Shown one piece after another: positions 15,284-26,000 of a DNA stretch of 64,000 nt. Each line of letters begins with the position of its first letter. Positions within the stretch are counted from its first letter, which is position 1. The position numbers were made by a program, and so were the translations under genes. Source of the DNA: Viola odorata (taxonomy: Eukaryota; Streptophyta; Magnoliopsida; Malpighiales; Violaceae); contig OY829538.1 of the NCBI GenBank assembly GCA_963691705.1, positions 75,212,781 to 75,276,780 of the forward strand, written 5' to 3'. The notes beneath the pieces were generated by a model. It saw nothing but the letters and a program-made list of their open reading frames with translations. It had not been told where the DNA came from and made no database searches.

Positions 15284-17631
15284 ATGGCTCCTAGGCGCCC
15301 TGTTGTTACCACTGGTGAGTTGCTTGAGAACACTGCTACCAAAATTAGGACTGAGGATGACTTAAATCTGGAACTAGAGAGGTACGATATTGAGTTGCCG
15401 ATAGGATGTAAAGCCCTGGTAGCTCCTCCTAATGTTAGGTTAAATAGTGACTTGCTAGATAACCGCAGGGTTCTGTATTCTAAGATGTTTGCTTATGGGT
15501 TTCGTTTTCCTCTGAAAACCATGGTGAAAAATCTGCTAGTGCAGCATGCTCTTAACCCTGCCCAGATCACTCCCAATTCCTGGGCTTCGATCTATGCTTT
15601 TATCAACGTCTGTGCTCACCTCCAAATCAAGGAACCTCCACTCCAGCTGTTTACGTACTTCTTCCATTTAAGCACTCGCAGTAGTTTGGTTACCCTTCGC
15701 CCTCGCAAGGATGAGAATCTTCAGCCGTTTCTGAAAATTTTTGACAGATACGAATCTTCTATTAAGGGATGGAGGGAGCACTTCTTCCTGATCTCCAGCA
15801 CAAACAAACCCCTATGGATCTCTGGGTTCAATCCAGCGATCAATGAGCTTCAATGGGTAAGAACAGAGGAACCTTCTAGCAGGTTGCAGGCCCAGATCGA
15901 CATCTTGCTAACTTTTGACACGAGGTTCCATGTGCAGAAGATGGCGCTGGGCTTGCCGTTATTGGACTGCGCCATTGATGGTGAGTTACCAGATTTTCTA
16001 AAGGTTGCCCGAATCTTTTTGTGAAATTCTGACTTGACTTTTATGCAGGAGAAGGACGGCCAATTAGAGCGGCCGTTGCTGCAGGACCGTCCTTGGTCCG
16101 TTCTCGCATTGTCGATTCCGATGAGGAAGAAGATGCCGATAATGCGGATCGCTCTGAGGACCCAGAGGTTGATCAGCCTGCTGACGGTGAGGATTTCTCG
16201 GCCCCGTCAGTTTTTAGACGAAAGAAGGTCGGTCAAGATACCTTCGAGTCGTTTCCCTTGGAAAATCCTGACCCGCAGATTATTGAGGCGGCCAAACGGG
16301 TTCTTTTGAAGAGGAAACGAGCTAAGGAAAGAAAGGGGAAAGCTGCTACGGCAAAACGGGCTGCCGCCGTTTTGGCAGAAAATGCGGGAGATCGGCCTGG
16401 AGCCGTTTCAGAGGAAGCCGATCCATCTGCTGCCGCTCCTCCTCAGCCCGATCAAATCAGTCGGCCAGACACCGTTTCTGAGCCGATTGACCTCCATCGT
16501 ACTGATGCCGACTTAGGGAGTCCTGACGCCGATCTGTCGAATGTTGCCGCTGAGCCGAATGCCGGCTTAGGAAATCCTGACGCCGATCTGCCAAATGCTG
16601 CTACTGAGCCAATTATTGGCGAGGGTCCGTCGGTTCCTTGTCCGGAAGGGCAGGCAACCACATCAGCGGATGCTCCTTTTGCCGCTTCTTCCAGTTCTGA
16701 TCCTGCCGTGCTTTACTGGGTTGCCGGTCCTCGTATGCCCAATGATCCATTTATTTCGGATGATCATGCAGTTCCTCCCCCTTCCGATTTCAAAGGCTAT
16801 TTTTCCAGCAAAGGCCCTGACGGGGAGGTTACTCACGTCACCCGTTTGAATAACCTAGGAGAGAGCTGCGGCCGTTCCCTTGGCTTGAAAATGCCGGCTT
16901 GCAGTGACTATCGGACCGGTCACCTGGTGGGCGAAATTTTTGCCAATCAAGCCGACAGGGAACGCTACAGCCGCCTGGAACTTAGTTCTCACTTCGCCAA
17001 CCTGCAAAGCATTATGTACAGCGGCTTATGTGCTTCCCGATATGCTGCAGAAGTTGTGGATTCGAAGCTTGAAAAGTCCAGGGAGGCACTTCGGCGATCA
17101 ACCGCTGAGAATGCTACCCTTAAGAAAGAAAAGGAGAGTCTGATGGCCGCCTATGAATCGGATAAGAAAGCTGTCATTGACGCCCGCAAGAAGGTGGCCG
17201 ACAGTCTTCACGAAAGGGATGGCCTTTCGGCTAAGATCAGGGAAGAGCAGGTGCGGATCGGGGAGCTGATGTCAGACAAATCGGCCCTGTGTGATTCCGT
17301 CACTAAACTCAGTGAAGATAAAGCCGTCCTGATTAATAATGTGGCCCAGCTTACTGCCGAGTTGGAGGCGGCCCGCGCCGATTTGGAGACCAGAACGGCG
17401 GAGTTAGAGACGGCTAGGAGCAGCATCGCAGAGAAGGACGCTGAGTTGGAGAAGGTTCCGAGTAAGATCGGTTGGTGGCGACAGAAGACAAATGACATCA
17501 TGATCGACAGTTATATGGAGTTCTATGGGGAGGCTAACTTTGATGCCACCAAGATTAGCGAATATGTTTACTCCTTGGAAAGAGAGGCCGAGGCAAAGGA
17601 GTATCAATCCTCTTCAGAAGACGAACCATAG
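15284..17631 (+). CDS. Antisense ORF of the Tat-like retrotransposon (putative gypsy-type transposon protein, spliced)
   Basis: Two exons on the strand opposite to pol. Exon 1 runs 15284-15980 from ATG (M-A-P-R-R-P). A 68-bp intron 15981-16048 has donor GTGAGT and acceptor TTATGCAG. Exon 2 runs 16049-17631. Splicing keeps the frame and gives about 759 residues. Exon 1 (about residues 60-190) resembles the plant 'putative gypsy type transposon' family (Pfam Transposase_28 as I recall it): a compact helical domain with S-W-A-S-I-Y-A-F-I and F-F-H-L-S. Exon 2 begins with an acidic, low-complexity region rich in Ala, Asp and Pro with degenerate repeats of D-A-D-L-x-N-A-A, and ends with a predicted coiled coil (about residues 580-720) of Glu/Lys-rich heptads. 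Without splicing the frame stops at 16022-16024. Antisense ORFs are known in Tat elements; their role is not established. I see no broken codon. Confidence 0.82.
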
Positions 17632-17960
17632 AGCTGTCTTTTGCTTAGACTTGTCTTTTCTATTTTTAGATTATTGCCGATCTTAACATATTTTGTAAAG
17701 AACAATACTATTTATTCGGCATATATAATTTTGCAATTTTAAGTTATTGCAAATGCTTAACCATTTCTGCTATATATATATTACTCCCGAAAAAATTAAA
17801 AAAAATAAAAAAGATAAAACAATTGTAACTTGAACTTATCTTTATCTGGCAAATCGGCAAGTTGCCGTTTGAGGGATCTGTTTCCGTTTGCTCGAGGTGG
17901 TCGTTTCGACCTTTCGGCACTGGGCCGTTTTGGAGACATTGTTTTTGCGTTGTCGTTTCT
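17632..17960. other. Spacer between antisense gene and repeat region
   Basis: AT-rich tail after the antisense gene stop, then two CGGC-GCCG palindromic motifs near 17852-17872 and 17913-17932. No gene. Confidence 0.5.
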
Positions 17961-18137
17961 CTATCTGGTTTACTAAGACACAGATAGGTTTGAGTCTTTA
18001 TTACCTGGTTTACGAAGACACAGGTACTTCTATCTGGTTTACTAAGACACAGATAGGTTTGAGTCTTTATTACCTGGTTTACGAAGACACAGGTACTTCT
18101 ATCTGGTTTACTAAGACACAGATAGGTTTGAGTCTTT
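17961..18137. repeat. 69-bp tandem repeat, about 2.6 copies
   Basis: Unit starts CTATCTGGTTTACTAAGACA at 17961, 18030 and 18099. Each unit is itself a rough doublet: CTGGTTTACTAAGACACAG recurs as CTGGTTTACGAAGACACAG 40 bp on. It lies between pol and the 3' LTR, a region known to be hypervariable and repeat-bearing in Tat/Ogre elements. Confidence 0.93.
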
Positions 18138-18184
18138 CTCCATTTTGTCGCCGTCTGATCAGCAGGACCGAAATGGTCTTATGA

Positions 18185-18325
18185 CGATGCGATGACGATA
18201 TGCGTCTTCATGGCGACATATGCCTCAATAACGATATATGCCTCAATAACGATATATGTCTTGGCGACAATATATGTATCGTTGGCGATATATGTATTGT
18301 TGGCGATATATGCCCTGGTAGTGTT
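18185..18325. repeat. Short degenerate tandem repeat (CGATATATG-type)
   Basis: About six to seven units of roughly 16-18 bp built on the theme GGCGATATATG(T/C)... The copies diverge by several bases each. Short open frames on both strands here only reflect the repeat. Confidence 0.8.
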
Positions 18326-18673
18326 TTGAATTACTCGGGCTGCTGCCGATTTGGTTGTCGGCATCCCCAGGCAGTGCCTTAGGTAGCCTTGGCCCTTGGT
18401 AGAGATAACATCGCCATTTTTTGGGTTTTGGTAACGTGGTTCGATTTAAAATAACCTACATCCACGATTCTTTTACATCTGCAACCATACGATAAGCACA
18501 ATACGGGCAAATATATACTTTAAGCATTATTAGTTGCAAATGATTTGTTCTCACAATATTATTATCATTTATTCGGCCAGTGAAAACAACATATTTACTC
18601 TGGAGTGATATAGCTTTAAATTGCAAATATTCCAAGAGTTGGATATCGGAGTACCATTCATTGTTTCCAGGTG

Positions 18674-18678
18674 ATATG
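18674..18678. repeat. Target site duplication ATATG of the nested solo LTR
   Basis: ATATG directly precedes the solo LTR here and directly follows it at 19412-19416. Confidence 0.92.
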
Positions 18679-18769
18679 TGATAACAAATCATGACAATCT
18701 CAAGACCAGGGGGGCCACATTTTTTAAGCCGTGAAGACCCTTTAGCTTTGACCCTGAAAATCCGGACGG

Positions 18770-18935
18770 CTCCTTCTCCCAGGCCAGCCGACGGCCTCCT
18801 GATGCTCCTTCTCCCAGGTCAGCCGACGTCCTCATGTTACTCCTTCTCCCAGGCCAGCCGACGGCCTCCTGATGCTCCTTCTCCCAGGCCAGCCGACGGC
18901 CCTCTCTTAGGCCCTTCTCCCAGGCCAAATATGAG
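18770..18935. repeat. 35-bp GC-rich tandem repeat in the solo LTR, about 4.7 copies
   Basis: Unit CTCCTTCTCCCAGGCCAGCC, then GACGGCCTCCTGATG, repeats with period 35 and a few substitutions. It lies upstream of the TATA box, in the U3 part of the LTR, where such repeats may act as enhancer-like modules (inference). Confidence 0.9.
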
Positions 18936-19126
18936 TTACCTACGGGCTCTAGTCAGCAAAGGCTTGACCAAAGGAATATTACAGCTGGGCACTGGCCCAC
19001 CTAAAGGCATCACTAAACACACATTCCAATCCCATTACAGAAAGTGTACTCAGCTTTAGTGAACAACATTATTACGCTCCCACGCGTGGAGCACAAGGAT
19101 AATGATGAAGGGCCTCACCTTTTCGC

Positions 19127-19133
19127 TATAAAA
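19127..19133 (+). promoter_or_regulatory. TATA box of the solo LTR
   Basis: CGCTATAAAAGGGGCC is a strong TATA context in the middle of the LTR, consistent with a U3/R boundary shortly downstream. Confidence 0.75.
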
Positions 19134-22100
19134 GGGGCCAAGAGTTACAAGAAGAAGGGGACAGGGAGATTGAGAAAAACACAGATGGAGAGAAACACAA
19201 TGAGATAGAGAGGGTGAACCACGGCATGATGCTGGTAACCTCTCAAAACCAATAAATGAGATTATCCTTTGATTATCGATTTACTGACTTGATCGTCGGA
19301 GGTTCGACGCCGGGTACCCCCGGCGCTTTGCAGGCACACGGTCGCCAGCCAGGTCATCATGGTCAGCGGAGTCAACACAGAAAACTCCTACCCCCAGGTA
19401 GAAGATTATCAATATGCACCTTTGCCGATGACTCTGGTAACGCGATATGGTCCTTCCCAATTCGGCGTGAGCTTTTTCTTCTCTTGGCCCGTTGCTGTTA
19501 CCTTGCGCAGGACTAAATCTCCTGCCTTGAGTAGCCGTTCTTTGACACGCCGATTATGGTATTTCGTCATTTTGCGCTTGTAGTGCAATGTTTTGAGAAT
19601 GGCTTCTTCTCTCATCTCTGGCAAAAGATCCAGCTGCTCCCTTAATCTTTCTTCATTTTGCTCTTCGTTGAAGTACTCAACTCGAAGGCTGATTGCGCCG
19701 ATCTCTACTGGAGAAACAGCTTCGACCCCATACGCCATGGCAAACGGTGTCATGCCGGTGCTGGTTTTAGTGGTCATTCGATAGGCCCACATGACAAACG
19801 GCAACTCCTCTGGCCATTTTGCCGGCTTGCCCTCAAGGTTTTTCTTAATCCCGTTAAGGATTGCTCTGTTGGTGACTTCGGTTTGCCCGTTTGTTTGTGG
19901 ATGCGCAACGGAAGAGAACCGTTGTTCAATTGAGTATTCTGAGCATTTCTTTTTGAAGTAAGCACTGGTGAACTGGGTGCCGTTGTCGCTCACGAGAATT
20001 CTTGGGAACCCGAATCTCATGATGATGTTGTTCATGAAAAACCTCCAAGTGTTGTCTGCCGTTATCTTCGCCACAGCTTCTGCCTCGGCCCACTTTGTGA
20101 AATAATCGACAGCAACAATAACATACTGAAGCTGACTTTTGGCGATTGGGAAGGGTCCCAAGATGTCAATTCCCCACTTCGCAAATGGGCATGGACTCAC
20201 CATACTCGACAATTCAGCTGCTGGCCGTTGTGGTTCCCTTGCAAATTCCTGGCATTTATGACAAGATTTCACAAAGTTATCCGAATCTCTTCTAATTGTT
20301 GGCCAATAAAACCCTGTTCGGAGAACTTGGGCAGCCATGGTATTTCCTGAGGCGTGCATTCCGCATATTCCCTCGTGCATCTCCCTGAGCGTATACAGGC
20401 CTTCTTCTTCCGTTATACATTTTGCCGCTGGGTAAGTGAGACAACGGCGAAGAAGTACCCCGTCGTGATAAGTGCATCTAGCAGCTCTTTTGAGGATCTT
20501 CAACTTCTCACTCGCATTTTCTGGCAACTTGCCATGCTTGAGATAGTCAATCACTGGAATGCGCCAGTCGTTGGCTGCCTCTAACACACATAGCACTTGC
20601 TGCTCTTCCATAAAAGAAGGAATGGAAATTTCCTCTACCGTCACATCGGGTGGCATCATTGCCTCGGAGTTCGCTGCCAACTTGGCAATTTCATCGGCCT
20701 CTGCATTTTTCTCTCTTGGGATATGGCTGATTTCAGCATGAATTCCCATGCTTTTAATTTCGGCTAGCTCCTTCTGTACTTTCTTCAAGTACTGAATCAT
20801 AATCGGCTCTCTAGCCTGAGACTCACCGTTGGCTTGATCAATAATCAATTTTGAATCTCCGTAGATGACCAAACGGACGCTGGCCGATTGTGCATTACCG
20901 ATCAGATTCCCTCCGATGTGCAATCCTGCCAACAGAGCTTCATATTCGGCCGCATTATTTGATAACGGCCTTGAGATTTTTAAGGCGTACCTCATTTTTA
21001 TCCCTTCTGGACCTAAAATGATGACGCCGGCTCCTGCTTCGGTTTGATTCTTGGCGCCATCCACGAACATTGTCCACCGATCCCCGTTCACATCGGGAAG
21101 CGGTAAGCAGGCTTCTTTTTTGCTTTCTGGCGAAGGAATTTGCTTCTGGACAAACGTGCACTCTGCAATAAAATCGGCCAGCGCCTGGCCTTTGATGGCG
21201 GGTCTGGACTGATATTGCAATCCGTATTGCTCCAATTCGATGGCCCAAATGACCATTCGGCCAGACGACTCAGGTCTTTTGAAAACCCTTCTTAGAGGCT
21301 GGTCTGTCAGCACGACCACCGGATGAGCTTGGAAATACCGGGCCATCTTTCTGCCAGCTTGCAACAGGGCAAAAGCGATTTTTTCGATTTGAGAATACCT
21401 CAGCTCAGCATCCTTCAAGATTCGGCTGATAAAATGAATCGGTTGATGTATGCCGTTTTCATCCCGAACCAAGACGGCACTAACCACCTCATCGGCCGCC
21501 CCTAGATAAAGAAAAAGGGTGTCCCCTTCTTCGGGTCGAGTTAGCAACAATTCGGAAGACAGATACTGCTTCAAGTCGTGAAAAGCTTTTTCACAATCGT
21601 CCTCCCATCCGAATTGTGCCTTCTTCCGAATGACTTTGAAAAACGGGAGGCATTTCTCGCCCTGCTTGGAGATGAATCGGCTCAAAGCAATTACTCTTCC
21701 TGTGAGTCGCTGCACCTCCTTCACACTCTTTGGCGAAACCATATCCTTGATTGCCTTCAGTTTGGCGGGATTGGGCTGAATTCCTTTTCTGCTGACCACA
21801 TAACCAAGGAATTTCCCCGTTTGGAATGCAAACATGCATTTTTTGGGATTTAGCTTCATTCCAAATTTTCGCATTATCCCAAATACCTCCTCAAGGTCTC
21901 GCAGATGCGCTTCAAAATTTCTGCTTTTCACCAGCATATCATCAACGTACACCTCCAGATTTTTCCCGATTAACGGCTCGAAAATCTTATTGGCCGTTCT
22001 CTGAAATGTTGCTCCAGCATTCTTCAGACCAAACGGCATAGCCCGATAGCAGTAGGTGGCCCTCGGCGTGATGAAAGCCGTTTTCTCCTCGTCTTCGATC

Positions 22101-24670
22101 GCCATCGGTATCTGATGATACCCCGAATTGGCATCAAGCGAACTTAGATACCCATAACCAGCCGTTTGGTCCACCAATTGCTCTATCCGTGGCAGCGGAT
22201 AACAGTCCTTGGGGCATGCCTCGTTCAGGTCGGTGAAATCAATGCACATCCTCCACTCCCCGCTTGGCTTTCTCACTACCACTGGATTAGCTAACCATGG
22301 CGGATACTGAACCTCTCGGATGAAGTTAGCCTTTAAGAGCTTGTCCACTTCTTTCTCAATTGCATCTGCTTTTTCTTTGGAGAAGGCTCGCCGTTTCTGT
22401 TGCACTGGCCTGGCATTCGGGTACACGTTCAATCGGTGCTCTGCCGTTTCCCTCGAAAGGCCTGGTATGTCCGCCGGGACCCAGGCGAATTCTCCTCTGC
22501 ACTTGTTTAACAGAAACGCAAGCTGGTCACAATCTCCCTTGCTCAACTTCTCGCTTATTAAAAAATGCTCAGCGGGCAGATCAGCCACCGACACTTGGAC
22601 CATTCTCTCCAATGGCTGGGTACGCTGCTCCTCATCATCTTCTAGTGAATCGTCCGCTACACAGACATAGCGATCGCAGCAACCATCAACCATTGTGATG
22701 TAGCATTCAGCAGCTACCTTCTGATCTCCTCGGATCGTAACCACGCCGTCCCAGGAAGGGTATTTCATCTTCAAATGCCTTTGCGATATTACCACACCGA
22801 AAGCATTTAGAAACGGACGCCCCAAGATCACATTGTATGGCAGGTTTAAGTCCACCACCAGAAATAGCTGCTGCTCCTTTCTGCGGGAGCTGTCTTCCAC
22901 GAAAAAGATTGACAGAAAAGTTAAGCCTACAACAGGAATGGGAATGCCGTTTACCCCAATGATCGGCCGTCGGCAAGGCTTCAGGTCCGGCCTAGGTCCT
23001 TGCAAATGGTTAAAGGCGTTGGCAGAAATGAGGTTCACAGCACTTCCGTTGTCCACCAGTGTACGCCTGACCCCGCAATCGGCAATGATGGCTGTCACTA
23101 CTAATGCTTCATTCTGAGGATATGTCACTCCGATCTCATCCTCCTCTGAAAATGTTATGGCCATTCGGTCCAGCTCCGATAGACCTGCTTTTTCCCCAAC
23201 GGGATCATTCCGCTTTCTCTTTTCCCCAATCGGTACATCCTCCGATTCCTCATGCTGGGCTCCTCCCGCTATCAAATTGATCATGAAGAACTCATCGAGA
23301 GAGGTTGTCAACACCTGCTGCTTTCCTTTGTCTCTCTGGCTACTGGTTCCGGCTGCATTGGGATCGGCTTCCGCTTCTCTCCTGTTGCCGTCAGTTCGAT
23401 CCTCCCTGGCCCTATTTCGAGCCTTGGCCGCAAATTCGCCCAAATAGCCCTCTTCAATTAACTTTTCAATAGCCTTTTTCAGAGAGAAACAATCCTCAGT
23501 GTCATGCCCTTTTGCCTTATGGAAACGGCAGTAAGAATCCTTATGCGGTCCCATAACGGCGCCAGGTTTGCGCTTTGGATACTGAATCGGCAATCTCCGT
23601 TCTTCTATGATGGCAAAGATCTCCGCCACCGGCTTAGTTAGCTGCAACGTGGAGAAATCCGCAAGGCGATCCGTCTGCCGGCCTCCAGCTGCTTGCTTCT
23701 TTTCTCCCTGCTTGCGGATGGCCGTTTCTTTCTTGGGGAGATCGGGCTCCTCCCGTTTCTTCCGCTGGAAATCTGCTTCTTCCATCCTTGCAAACTTGTC
23801 CACCTCGATCCGCAAGAGGTCCAGGGTCTTCGGCGTGCTCGCAATCAGAGCATTTTCCAACTCGCGATACCTGCAGTTCCTCTTCAAAGCCTCAGCGGCA
23901 AAGTTAGGCGCAATGTCGGGCAGAGTGGCCAACTCAGCATTGAATCTGGCAACATACACCGTTAAGGATTCCCCCGACTTTCGCACCATATCAAATAGAA
24001 CCGCCGGAGACTTTTCCACAGGAATACAAGAGCTAAATCGGCTTGTGAAAACTTTCGCCAACTGCTCAAAACTGTCCACAGATCCGGCTGGCAATTTTTC
24101 AAACCAGGTGTTGGCGATTCCCTTCAGAGTCATCACAAATATTTGGCACAGCGCCTCATCCTTTCTAGTAAAAAACTTAACATGCTTTTTTACTAAGCTC
24201 ACATGAACTGTCGGATCCGTCGTCCCCATGTAGGAATCGGTTGGCAATTTGACGTGTCTGCTCACCCGATGCTTCCTAACCCGAAAGGTTAAAGGATTCT
24301 TGGGATCATCATCTTGCTCTTCCCGAGCTCGTAGGGAGGCAGAGCCTCTTGAAGCATTCCGATCAGCCCTCTCGCGATCCCTTCCCGATTGGGGCCGATC
24401 CATTGACCTCTCTCGAACTCTTCCTCTTTCGGATCTTCCTTCTACTGACTGCTTCTGGCTCCTTCTCGGGCTACGCTGGACTGCTCGGCTATTAGCCTCT
24501 TCCATGTTGTCCAGGTACCCTTCCCCTCTGATCGGATTTTCACTGCGACGGGGTAGCCGGAGTTCATTCGAAGGATTTTCCCGTTGAGCTGGCTGACTGA
24601 CGTGCTGTTGTGCAGATCTGACTGGCTGGAATGCCATGGGCGGGGGCACTAAAGATGGTGTCGCTGCAGG

Positions 24671-24775
24671 TTGGTCAGGGATCTGCTGAGGAATGATCTG
24701 TTGGGAGTGAATCTGCTGGGGGAGGATCTGCTAGGGGAGGATTTGCTGGTGAACGGGCGGAGGGATCCCTCCCAT
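24671..24775 (-). repeat. Gln-rich coding repeat in gag with amber stop
   Basis: On the minus strand, a run of 15-18-bp units encodes Q-Q-I-x-P repeats. In one unit (24731-24733) the expected CAG is TAG. The neighbouring units show CAG at the same place. Confidence 0.85.
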
Positions 24776-25105
24776 AAACGTTTGCATCATCAGATCCATC
24801 CGTCGATGCAAGGCAGCGAACTCATGCATGACTGCTGGTGGGATGACTGCTGGTTGTGGGGTGCTGGGGAGTAGCACCTCTGGAATTTCTGGAAAATTAA
24901 GCCGGCGGGCTGCGGCGTTCATGTCCACACGGGAAGATGAGGCGTGAGGAGGTGGCGTTTCATACTGACCAGCAGCACCACTGGTAGGTTGATTTGATTG
25001 AAAGTTTGGGTCGGATGCCATTTTTGGAAATGAAAAAACCCCCAATAAGCTTGAAGAAAAGGAAGAGCTTTGAATTTCAAGGCTGCTCACTTAAAAACTC
25101 AAAAG

Positions 25106-25123
25106 CTCTCAATGAAAGCACCA
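25106..25123 (-). other. Candidate primer-binding site
   Basis: Two bases inside the 5' LTR the minus strand reads TGGTGCTTTCATTGAGAG. The initial TGG complements the universal tRNA CCA end, and the 2-base spacing is usual. I could not assign the tRNA. Confidence 0.65.
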
Positions 25124-25125
25124 AA

Positions 25126-25893
25126 TGATAATCCGTGGACCGGAGTGGGGGTTTTTTTGGTAAAGTGGCTCGCTGGAAGGTGGCGATCAGATCTCCGTGA
25201 AGGACCTGCACAATGCCGGAAGTGTTTTCCGGCGTAAGAGCTCCAATGCCAAAGTCAGTAATTTTGTTAAGTGTGTAGAAAGTGTGTGTATTTTTTTCGT
25301 GTCCTTGAGTAAAGGAGAAAACTTCCCTTATATACCACCCTCTAGTCCTTAGGCTGGACTAGAGTGGTTAGATCTCTGACATCCCCTCTCCTTTTTCCTT
25401 AGCAGGTGGTCTAGGGGCAGGGATTCATCATTGTAACGTGGGGTGCAGACCTTATTTCAGGGGAATAGGGTCGTCCCTTTGTCCGGTTGTCAGGTGACGA
25501 TGTGATGGGAGCAGGTTATCCTCCCTGCCAACCTTGACTAAATGTATACTGACTATGGAGTACTATACCAATAATATCTATGAGGGGAGATTTATATCTG
25601 GGCCCCATCAGTACGATGCCGTTTGTGGAGAATCGGCAAGGAGCCGTTTGTTGTGAATCGGCCGAGTGTCGTTGTCTTTGCCTTTATTGATGAATCGGCT
25701 CTGTGCCGTTTTGGTGATAACGGGCTGGGCTTGTCCTTTAGTTACTTATTCCCGTTGACCTGGTCAATCGATCGCGATGCCGTTTTATATCGTTGACTTG
25801 GTCAAACCGGCCATGTGCCGTTTTGACCGGTCAACGGTACTTTGTGAAGGCGCAAAGTCCATTGTGCCCTTCTGATAATTTTATGTATTATCA
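25126..25893 (-). repeat. 5' LTR of the Tat-like element (768 bp)
   Basis: TGATAAT...ATTATCA, near-identical to 13865-14657. Since pol lies on the minus strand this is the promoter-bearing 5' LTR. Confidence 0.93.
25327..25334 (-). promoter_or_regulatory. TATA box in the 5' LTR
   Basis: The minus strand reads TATATAAG in a GGTGG-TATATAAG-GGAAG context. It is the best candidate core promoter for the retrotransposon transcript; the same box is at 14066-14073 in the 3' LTR. Confidence 0.7.
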
Positions 25894-26000
25894 GTAGGGT
25901 CTCTCTATCTTTGATTGTTTGGTTTGCTGCTATGGTGTCTGTTCCTCTGGATGTTATAAAAACCCATTTCATAGGTTCCATCAGTTGAAGTTAGGGACAA
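25894..26000 (-). pseudogene. S-domain exon 1 remnant (copy F, upstream half)
   Basis: After the GTAGG duplication, the sequence continues the type-3 signal peptide and mature N-terminus (A-A-N-Q-T-I-K-D). It then jumps back to a second copy of the T-D-G-T-Y-E-M-G-F segment at about 25958-25990. A further short scrap of the same segment is at about 26367-26394. These are rearranged relics without a start codon. Confidence 0.75.

Larger units (their letters stand above)
18679..19411 (+). mobile_element. Nested solo LTR of another Ty3/gypsy family (733 bp)
   Basis: Begins TGATAAC and ends TTATCA, flanked by ATATG on both sides. It carries a TATAAAA box at 19127-19133 on the plus strand, followed by a leader-like stretch, so its orientation is plus, opposite to the host element. 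No internal region is present, so it is a solo LTR left by LTR-LTR recombination. Its interior is not similar to the host LTR, so it is a different family. It interrupts the host pol frame near the C-terminus of integrase. Confidence 0.92.
18569..25021 (-). pseudogene. gag-pol polyprotein gene of the Tat-like element, disrupted
   Basis: One frame encodes a Gag-Pol polyprotein. Translation probably starts at ATG 25021 (M-A-S-D-P-N-F). A TAG at 24731-24733 interrupts a Gln-rich repeat; the same frame is then open to 19409. Counting from 24649, rough positions are: Gag 130-290, a zinc-knuckle-like C-x2-H-x4-G-H-x3-D-C segment 373-387, aspartic protease 515-615 (D-N-G-S), reverse transcriptase 770-950 (Y-V-D-D at about 901), RNase H 1040-1170, second archaeal-type RNase H 1190-1325, and integrase 1420-1640 (H-H-C-C finger, then the D-D-E core with S-D-N-G-T-Q-F). 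A solo LTR at 18679-19411 cuts the frame within its last 40 codons; beyond it the same frame continues to a stop at 18569-18571. All catalytic motifs seen are intact. Because of the amber stop and the insertion, this copy should not make a full polyprotein. Confidence 0.92.
13865..25893 (-). mobile_element. Ty3/gypsy Tat-clade (Retand-like) LTR retrotransposon with nested solo LTR
   Basis: A 12-kb element with coding strand minus. From its 5' end it has: 5' LTR 25893-25126, candidate primer-binding site 25123-25106, a gag-pol frame from 25021 to 18569 (interrupted), a repeat-rich untranslated region, a plus-strand (antisense) spliced gene 15284-17631, and the 3' LTR 14657-13865. LTR ends are TGATAAT...ATTATCA. 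Tat-clade assignment rests on the protease-RT-RNaseH-RNaseH-integrase order with a second, archaeal-type RNase H, the D-N-G-S protease motif, and the antisense gene next to the 3' LTR, which is known in Tat elements. I see no clean polypurine tract beside the 3' LTR. The LTRs differ by about four substitutions and one 25-bp tandem duplication, so the insertion is young. It sits in a dead gene copy, so it probably had little effect on function. Confidence 0.93.

Noticed and set aside
16452..16661. Minus-strand open frame in the repeat part of the antisense gene
   Set aside because: Shadow of the degenerate D-A-D-L repeats on the other strand.
17961..18137. CRISPR-like array
   Set aside because: Units are contiguous without unique spacers, inside a plant retrotransposon.
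17888..18382. Open frames on both strands over tandem repeats
   Set aside because: Repeated peptides follow directly from the 69-bp and short DNA repeats; no sign of coding selection.
23607..24206. Plus-strand open frame of 199 codons within gag
   Set aside because: Antisense to the Gag coding region, with Ser/Arg/Leu-rich shadow composition, unlike the true antisense gene at 15284-17631.
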